From positions 1-11,849 of the forward strand of contig CAZVEV010000190.1 of assembly GCA_964625865.1 (NCBI GenBank): a stretch of DNA of 11,849 nucleotides. Direction: 5' to 3'. Shown here in pieces: positions 9,001-11,849 of this stretch. Both the position numbers and the translations under genes were made by a program. The stretch comes from CAZVEV01 sp964625865 (lineage in GTDB: Bacteria > Planctomycetota > Phycisphaerae > SM23-33). Positions within the stretch are counted from its first letter, which is position 1. The number at the start of each line of letters is the position of its first letter. The notes beneath the pieces were generated by a model. The model did no database searches and was not told the origin of the DNA. It saw only the letters and a program-made list of their open reading frames with translations.

Positions 9001-10101
9001 GACCCGAGCACGCCGTACGTCTTCGTCAAGGGCCTTCTCGGCACCGAGCGCCGGGGGACGATCCTGATCCGTGACCCGGTGCCTGACGCGTCGGGGATGG
9101 TCGCGACGGTCTGTCTCGACGGGCTGGTCGCGATGGTGCTCAAGGCGGCAATGGACGAGGGGCTCAAACGCAACGCCGGCGGGGCGCCCCTGCCGTCGGG
9201 GCCCGGGATCATTCGCGTCCCGTACGGCGAGGCGTCTCCGCTGCTGCTGACGCGCTACCTGATCACCGAGACCGATTCGGCGCAAGAGAGGGTCCGCAAG
9301 AGCCTGATGAACCTGGGCGCCGACCTGAAGGCCTACGCGCACTTCAACGAGGGCGAGTATCCGCCCTCGCTCGATGTCCTGCGCCAGGCGGGCATGCTCT
9401 ACGACGAGCGTGACATCGGCGGCGGGGGGGAAGAGACGTTCCCCCTGGTCTACATTCCCGGCGCCACCCCGGTCGGGCCATCCTATCGCGGTGTGTCGCA
9501 GATCGTCGCGCTGGCCACCACGGCGAGCATGCAGCGACTGACGCTCGATGCGCCCGGTCCGGCATCGCGCCCCGCCGATCCTGCCGGCCGGCTGGTCAGC
9601 CGGGACATGCCCTGGGGCTTCTGCCTGCGATCCAATGGGAAGGTAGGGCCCATTTCCGGGACGAGGCCCCTGTCGACGTTGATGGGCGCCGCGACGGGCG
9701 CCGAGGCGGGCCTGACCTATGCGCGGCTGAAGATTCGCCCCGATGATCCGCCGTATCTCATGGTACGCAAGAGGGCATGGAACGTTCGCGCCGCGCTGGA
9801 GACGTACGCCAAGGCCCATGGCGGGACCTATCCGCCTTCGCTGATGACGCTGGCTTCCGAGGGCCTGATCGCCGAGGAGGAGCTTCGCAGCCCGGGAAAC
9901 AATTCGCGAGCGTACGTCTACTTTGCCGGGCAGAGCGTCCGGTCGCCGGCGAAGCACGTTTTGTTCTACGATCCGGCGATGTACACCTCCGTCATCGGAA
10001 ACAGAGTGTACGTGGCGGCCCACGTCGGGGGGGGGCTGGCGTACGCCGGCCGGCCCAGCGAGTTCCAGGGGATGTCCGTCCAGGTCAGGCTGTCCTTGTA
10101 G
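6061..10101 (+). CDS. Giant membrane-anchored protein: zinc ribbon, one TM helix, TPR-like solenoid, three pseudopilin-head-like domains
   Basis: 1346 aa; ATG with GGAG 6 nt upstream. Residues 1-35 are a zinc ribbon (C6-x2-C9, C26-x2-C29), of the small N-terminal type common in planctomycete membrane proteins. Residues 40-120 are a Pro- then Asp/Glu-rich linker. A single hydrophobic helix spans about 122-145 after R120-K121, so the ribbon should be cytoplasmic and the rest outside. Residues ~160-900 are helical, Ala-rich repeats with recurring turn motifs: CGDKAGA (274-280), SGDAKGA (414), AGDVAGA (490), RGDRAGA (591), AGDAKGA (634), RGDIAGA (701). These are typical of TPR/Sel1-like solenoids that bind peptides or partners. 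Residues 942-1341 contain three diverged repeats (separate entry). No catalytic motif is seen, so a scaffold or surface-binding role is only an inference. It has no promoter of its own that I can see and lies 19 nt after the WD40 remnant. Confidence 0.85.
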   Translation: MIRFTCPLCGSSVRVGDAHGGKKGRCPDCRGIIRVPSASGAPSRPPVDPPVGRAAPAPAGGRPETTDRAAHAETSDQRADDEAFELELADDAATCPPGTDEEIAEVDLAEYEISAEPASRKGLWIGLSAAALTVAGAVVALVVLWPDATEVPVAVVDESPLPPQVIRMVTALDVLRNEVHNSVIEGKMQANRSILFARFGEKDKALAAMGKAPAPRQVIAVLVRTAAAQWQVGDSDAAAATLDEAIDVAIRMPGEGAPSRGECLATIAMACARCGDKAGAVRAVETIADWRKKNPSARTAWTSDLLRARSVAKIRRELGGIENADAEALARLKMGAILESAGAASEAAKAYATLAETGSSGRARGGSFALVSGIGGLIRCKAYAEAFRIIGALDPTDELRSPLAREIAHAQVASGDAKGALKLAQGLGDIVLVAEMHRACGATGEAVKGYLAALRALKPLGAVNTSAESVAKVRARVELLVDIGGKQARAGDVAGATVTFAKAIRRATGTTRLRMPGELWRMIANGQLAAGLPPGPFPASASCVFSGQKPETVRLIAEITKAYGLMPYVRLPVDRRPDELWAVLGAVQLRRGDRAGAEASYGRFMEVIKAEPASRQARMDRTLLARVIAARVEAGDAKGAAAMIASRPEMPLFASTVIALAKALSDRGDHQTAAMVLTQLESRTPDYFRAVDPAARRRLDRGDIAGALALLRPEVSGRIGETSAVADVLRAACARGLYSQVKPYIAACPGDLVVDMAQMLARSGADDEATEMLRTAAELAATAPDAPEKVAALLAAARGLATLGAFDDAKALTAATAPLLKKHASDRREVRLTRLATLAAVDLLAGRSEKALASMRDVHGLEFNALAVEASRIIAGERLSDGRRRVADVMAHEEIQGPGGCYARSMAFASRIAAAAADSEVAPVVHIAAAGGPVPPGEAIKPLARALRNYRRAHGHKLPPSLEALAAWAKLTRGQTHSPGDPSTPYVFVKGLLGTERRGTILIRDPVPDASGMVATVCLDGLVAMVLKAAMDEGLKRNAGGAPLPSGPGIIRVPYGEASPLLLTRYLITETDSAQERVRKSLMNLGADLKAYAHFNEGEYPPSLDVLRQAGMLYDERDIGGGGEETFPLVYIPGATPVGPSYRGVSQIVALATTASMQRLTLDAPGPASRPADPAGRLVSRDMPWGFCLRSNGKVGPISGTRPLSTLMGAATGAEAGLTYARLKIRPDDPPYLMVRKRAWNVRAALETYAKAHGGTYPPSLMTLASEGLIAEEELRSPGNNSRAYVYFAGQSVRSPAKHVLFYDPAMYTSVIGNRVYVAAHVGGGLAYAGRPSEFQGMSVQVRLSL
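8884..10083 (+). repeat. Three tandem diverged protein domains (pseudopilin-head-like) inside the giant protein
   Basis: The repeats lie at residues ~942-1035, 1079-1207 and 1236-1341 (nt 8884-9165, 9295-9681, 9766-10083). Each opens with a helix and a Pro-Pro turn: YRRAHGHKLPPSLEAL, YAHFNEGEYPPSLDVL, YAKAHGGTYPPSLMTL. A strand follows: PYVFVKGL, PLVYIPGA, AYVYFAGQ. Each closes with a strand-turn-strand: VATVCLDGLVAMV, GFCLRSNGKVGPI, NRVYVAAHVGGGLAYA. This order matches the globular part of planctomycete type II pseudopilin-like proteins, which typically read 'YA..NGGKYPPSLEAL ... YVY.PG ... VLFADGHVEWL'. The N-terminal prepilin helix is absent from all copies, and the DGHV signature is eroded (LDGLV, SNGKV, AHVGG). 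Nucleotide identity between copies is low, so the duplication is old. Confidence 0.6.
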
Positions 10102-10145
10102 CTCTTCGCTTTCGCCGGCTTCCGTGCATTCTTCTTCCGTGCCAT
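9966..10145 (-). other. Orphan start: RBS, ATG and a short basic peptide running antisense into the giant gene
   Basis: On the minus strand, GAAGGAG lies 6 nt before an ATG at 10145. The first ~18 codons read MARKKNARKPAKAKSYKD, strongly basic, as in the N-termini of some DNA- or RNA-binding proteins. After plus position ~10101 the frame is simply the antisense of the 1346-aa gene and stops at 9966. It is either a short real gene overlapping tail-to-tail, or the surviving 5' end of a gene whose body has been lost. I favour the latter, given the repeats around it. No family is recognised. Confidence 0.3.
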
Positions 10146-10155
10146 CAATTGCTCC

Positions 10156-10290
10156 TTCGACAGAAAAAAGTGTCCACCCTTTGGCGGAAGCTGTCGAAAA
10201 AAGTGTCTCTCGATTGAGCCTTATTATAAGGGACAAAAGGAGGTCATTGGGGCGAAATGTGTCCACCGAAAGGGGCAAAAAGTGTCCACC
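10156..10290. repeat. Cluster of GTGTCCACC words and an inverted repeat; probable mobile-element remnant
   Basis: GTGTCCACC occurs at 10170-10178, 10259-10267 and 10282-10290. The first and last are preceded by an A-run (AAAAAAGTGTCCACC, AAAAAGTGTCCACC), and a partial copy AAAAAAGTGTC lies at 10197-10207. TTCGACAG (10156-10163) and CTGTCGAA (10191-10198) form an 8-bp inverted repeat flanking the first copy. The block is A/T-richer than its surroundings and contains no transposase. It sits between the end of the giant gene and a tRNA gene, a common place for element debris. Confidence 0.5.
10219..10231 (-). promoter_or_regulatory. TATAAT box in a perfect palindrome upstream of the orphan start
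   Basis: CCTTAT-T-ATAAGG is a perfect palindrome. Read on the minus strand it contains TATAAT (plus 10223-10228), about 78 nt before the ATG at 10145. No good -35 is found at 16-18 nt, so activity is uncertain. Palindromy at a -10 could also mean a repressor site. Confidence 0.3.
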
Positions 10291-10313
10291 CCCCGGCTGA
10301 GAGGCCAAAAAGC

Positions 10314-10347
10314 AAGGGCTCAGGATTTCTCCTAAGCCCTTTGTTTT
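10314..10347 (-). terminator. Intrinsic terminator after tRNA-Val, possibly bidirectional
   Basis: AAGGGCT (10314-10320) pairs with AGCCCTT (10335-10341), and AGGA (10322-10325) with TCCT (10330-10333), with one C/A mismatch between them and a TTTC loop. On the minus strand the stem is followed by GCTTTTT, which suits termination of the tRNA transcript 15 nt beyond its 3' end. On the plus strand it is followed by TGTTTTC, so it could also stop transcription arriving from the giant gene. Confidence 0.75.
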
Positions 10348-10355
10348 CAAGCCAC

Positions 10356-10429
10356 TGGGCCGTACTGGACTTGAACCAGTGACCTCCTGCGTGTCGAGCA
10401 GGCGCTCTAGCCAACTGAGCTAACGGCCC
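10356..10429 (-). tRNA. tRNA-Val(GAC), with unusual C33
   Basis: The 74-nt minus-strand sequence folds as a full cloverleaf. The acceptor stem pairs GGGCCGT with ACGGCCC, then discriminator A. The D arm pairs GCTC with GAGC, with loop AGTTGGCTA. The anticodon stem pairs CCTGC with GCAGG around the 7-nt loop TCGACAC, giving anticodon GAC at 34-36. The variable loop is AGGTC. The T arm pairs ACTGG with CCAGT around TTCAAGT. No CCA is encoded (AGTG follows). A discriminator A and anticodon GAC both fit valine, reading GUC and GUU codons. The odd point is position 33, which is C where U is nearly universal. Shifting the loop by one to restore U33 breaks the stem pairs. A consensus promoter lies directly upstream and a terminator directly downstream. 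Confidence 0.93.
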
Positions 10430-10441
10430 TCAGAACCCAAA

Positions 10442-10470
10442 AGTCTAGGGCCGGTTCAACGGTGTGTCAA
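10442..10470 (-). promoter_or_regulatory. Predicted promoter of tRNA-Val
   Basis: On the minus strand a perfect TTGACA (plus 10465-10470) is followed by a 17-nt spacer and TAGACT (plus 10442-10447; 4 of 6 with TATAAT). Initiation near 10435 leaves about 6 nt of leader before the mature tRNA. Confidence 0.7.
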
Positions 10471-10533
10471 GCGGTTTTGGCGGGGGGGAACGAAAAAATC
10501 ACAGGGCGGTTCTGCGGGCGGAACTGTGGCGTG

Positions 10534-10563
10534 TTGACGGCAGGGCGTGGGGTGGGCTAGGAT
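10534..10563 (+). promoter_or_regulatory. Predicted promoter of slyX
   Basis: TTGACG (10534-10539; 5 of 6) is separated by 18 nt from TAGGAT (10558-10563; 4 of 6). The expected start, near 10570, leaves a very short leader holding only the RBS. This promoter is divergent from the tRNA promoter. The -10 lies within GGCTAGGATA (10555-10564), a 10-mer repeated before the thioredoxin-like gene. Confidence 0.55.
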
Positions 10564-10584
10564 ACGCCCCGGCAAGGAAAAGTC

Positions 10585-10791
10585 GTGGACGAGCGTGTGA
10601 TTCATCTTGAGGAGAAGGTGGCCCATCTCGAGAAGATGCTGGACGAACTCAGCGAGATGGTCTACACCCTGAGCAGGGGCCAGGAGCGTCTGGCCGGCGA
10701 CGTGCGCGATCTGCGGGCCCAGTCGACGCCGATGGACGCCAGCCGCAAGCCGGCTGACGACGTGCCCCCGCACTACGGGGACCTCCGGTAG
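10585..10791 (+). CDS. slyX: SlyX family coiled-coil protein
   Basis: 68 aa from a GTG start with AAGGA 6 nt upstream. Residues 3-46 form a continuous amphipathic helix with heptad spacing of hydrophobic residues (VIHLEEKVAHLEKMLDELSE), followed by a polar stretch and a C-terminal PPHYGDLR. The Pro-Pro-His-Tyr ending after a short coiled coil is the hallmark of SlyX proteins, and the length is normal for the family. SlyX is a small cytoplasmic protein of unknown biochemical role; despite its name, it is not the haemolysin-linked regulator SlyA. It has its own promoter and is followed by a ~200-nt gap before the next gene, so it is probably monocistronic. Confidence 0.85.
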   Translation: MDERVIHLEEKVAHLEKMLDELSEMVYTLSRGQERLAGDVRDLRAQSTPMDASRKPADDVPPHYGDLR

Positions 10792-10925
10792 GGCGGGGCG
10801 ATTGAAGAAGTTGACAGGAACCGCCGACCGCCGGCGTCTACCCCATGTGACGATGTAGAGGTCGCGTGGTCGCGGCGAGCGGTCGCATACAAATGGGCGG
10901 GTCGCGGGGTTTCGGGAGGCGGAGC

Positions 10926-10961
10926 GGCTAGGATATACCGAGTGCGTGAATGTTCACGCAC
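10926..10961 (+). promoter_or_regulatory. GGCTAGGATA box plus perfect 9-bp inverted repeat upstream of the thioredoxin-like gene
   Basis: GGCTAGGATA (10926-10935) is identical to the box before slyX and supplies a -10-like TAGGAT, but no -35 is seen. Six nt further on, GTGCGTGAA (10942-10950) and TTCACGCAC (10953-10961) form a perfect inverted repeat around TG. It overlaps the expected start of transcription, so it could be an operator for a dimeric regulator or a hairpin at the mRNA 5' end. Confidence 0.5.
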
Positions 10962-10990
10962 AGACCTGACTGTGGACGAAAGGACGACTG

Positions 10991-11827
10991 ATGAAGATGA
11001 CCCGTATCCGGACGACTGCTGTGCTGGCATTGCTGGTCGGCGTGGCGATGGCCCAGCCGGCCCTGGCGGGCAAGGGCTGGACCGAGGACATGGACAAGGC
11101 GATGGCCCAGGCGGCGAAGGAGGGCAAGGACCTCCTGCTGGACTTTACCGGGTCGGACTGGTGCAGTTGGTGCAAGCGACTGGACAAGGAGGTCTTTACC
11201 CAGGAGCCGTTCGCCAGCGACGCACCGAAGAAGTTCGTCCTGGTCAAGCTCGACTTCCCGCGCAGCCGGAAGATGCCCGAGAAGGTCAAGAAGCAGAACG
11301 CCCAGTGGCGCGACAGGTTGGGGGTGCGGGGCTATCCGACGATCTACCTGACCGATGCCAAGGGGCGTCCGTACGGCAAGACCGGCTATCGTCGCGGCGG
11401 GCCCGAGGCCTACATGAAGCACTTGGGCGAACTGCAGAAGGCCCGGATCACGCGAGACAAGTTCCTCGCCGAGGCCGACAAGGTCAAGGGCGTCGAACGG
11501 GCCAAGCTGCTCGACAAGGCTGTCAGCGACCTGGACATGGCCACCGTGCTGTCGTTCTATGGCGAGATCGTCGACGAGATCGTCACGCTCGACGCCAAGG
11601 ACGAAGCCGGCCTCAAGTCCAAGTACGCCAGCCAGCGGGCGATGACCAAGGTCAAGGCCGAGGTCAACGCCGCGATGGCCAAGCGTGACATGGCCGCCGC
11701 GTTGAAGGCCGTCGACGCCGCGATAGCCGAACTCAAGCCCACCGGCGAGGTCAAGCAGGAACTCTACTTCCTCAAGTCGATCTCGCACTACCGCAACGTA
11801 ACCGTTCAGGCCCATTCGGGCCTGTGA
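10991..11827 (+). CDS. Secreted thioredoxin-fold protein with WCSWC motif; C-terminus probably replaced
   Basis: 278 aa; ATG with AAAGGA 6 nt upstream. A signal peptide spans about 1-26 (TTAVLALLVGVAM ... ALA-G), so the protein acts outside the cytoplasm. Residues 28-145 are a thioredoxin-like domain of the thioredoxin_7/DsbD-gamma kind: DFTGSDWCSWCKRLDKEVF carries the redox pair C58/C61, and GYPT has the cis-proline at P116. The likely role is thiol-disulphide exchange or reduction of secreted proteins; the partner is unknown. Residues 150-268 are helical, with a TPR-like pattern (AAMAKRDMAAALKAVDAAIA). The helix ending LYFLKSISHYRN would normally continue (for example with 'GDKAAA..'), but instead there is VTVQAHSGL and a stop. 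This suggests the original 3' end was displaced at about 11798. Alternatively the protein simply ends here. Confidence 0.85.
   Translation: MKMTRIRTTAVLALLVGVAMAQPALAGKGWTEDMDKAMAQAAKEGKDLLLDFTGSDWCSWCKRLDKEVFTQEPFASDAPKKFVLVKLDFPRSRKMPEKVKKQNAQWRDRLGVRGYPTIYLTDAKGRPYGKTGYRRGGPEAYMKHLGELQKARITRDKFLAEADKVKGVERAKLLDKAVSDLDMATVLSFYGEIVDEIVTLDAKDEAGLKSKYASQRAMTKVKAEVNAAMAKRDMAAALKAVDAAIAELKPTGEVKQELYFLKSISHYRNVTVQAHSGL
11807..11824 (+). terminator. Stem-loop immediately before the stop codon of the thioredoxin-like gene
   Basis: CAGGCCC (11807-11813) and GGGCCTG (11818-11824) form a perfect 7-bp stem with an ATTC tetraloop, directly followed by TGA and then TGTTTCTCT. The T-tract is weak. It may be an intrinsic terminator or the subterminal hairpin of an inserted element. 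Confidence 0.35.
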
Positions 11828-11849
11828 TGTTTCTCTGGCGGGGCAGCGT

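Noticed and set aside
7054..10350. A 1098-codon open frame on the minus strand opposite the giant protein.
   Set aside because: Its Arg/Gly/His-rich text matches no family, it crosses the repeat block, and the plus strand has a strong RBS, zinc ribbon, TM helix and repeats.
10811..10840. A perfect TTGACA downstream of slyX.
   Set aside because: No acceptable -10 hexamer at 16-19 nt, and the next gene is better served by the box at 10926.
10928..11815. A 295-codon minus-strand open frame opposite the thioredoxin-like gene.
   Set aside because: Antisense shadow; the plus strand has a signal peptide, WCSWC and RBS.

Overview
The window is GC-rich, with a strong G/C bias at third codon positions, and reads as a chromosomal segment of a planctomycete-like bacterium (Phycisphaerae or a related lineage; inferred). 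Four things point there: a secreted parallel beta-helix protein and a GH32 enzyme padded with concanavalin-like domains; an Ig-like fragment of the kind common in giant planctomycete surface proteins; a very large protein with a zinc ribbon, one membrane helix and a repeat solenoid; and '-10'-like GCTAGGATA boxes before genes. No phage, plasmid, CRISPR or defence module is visible.

Layout. Positions 2-1093 (+) hold the 3' part of a beta-helix (pectate-lyase-like) gene whose start lies before the window. Positions 1094-1404 are gene-free. On the minus strand are a small PepSY-like protein (1405-1680, start region disturbed) and, upstream of it, a secreted 889-aa GH32 fructan hydrolase-like enzyme (1771-4440) with a good RBS and a promoter near 4581-4608. 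These two probably form a transcription unit, and with the beta-helix protein suggest polysaccharide breakdown outside the cytoplasm. From about 4715 to 6041 (+) lies wreckage: two Ig-like domains with no start, joined to a WD40 gene whose reading frame shifts several times.

Positions 6061-10101 (+) encode the main protein of the window, 1346 aa: an N-terminal zinc ribbon, an acidic linker, one membrane helix, a long helical TPR-like solenoid, and three diverged tandem copies of a domain that looks like the globular head of planctomycete pseudopilin-like (DUF1559/H-X9-DG) proteins. I know of no description of this architecture.

Positions 10102-10350 are a lower-GC patch with repeated GTGTCCACC words, an inverted repeat, a minus-strand TATAAT, and an RBS plus ATG leading into a very short basic peptide; it looks like mobile-element debris. 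It abuts a terminator and a tRNA-Val(GAC) gene on the minus strand (10356-10429) with its own consensus promoter; this tRNA has C instead of the near-universal U at position 33. Divergently transcribed are slyX (10585-10791) and a secreted thioredoxin-fold protein (10991-11827) with a WCSWC motif, preceded by a perfect inverted repeat at the expected transcription start. The end of this last gene looks replaced by foreign sequence beginning about 11798.
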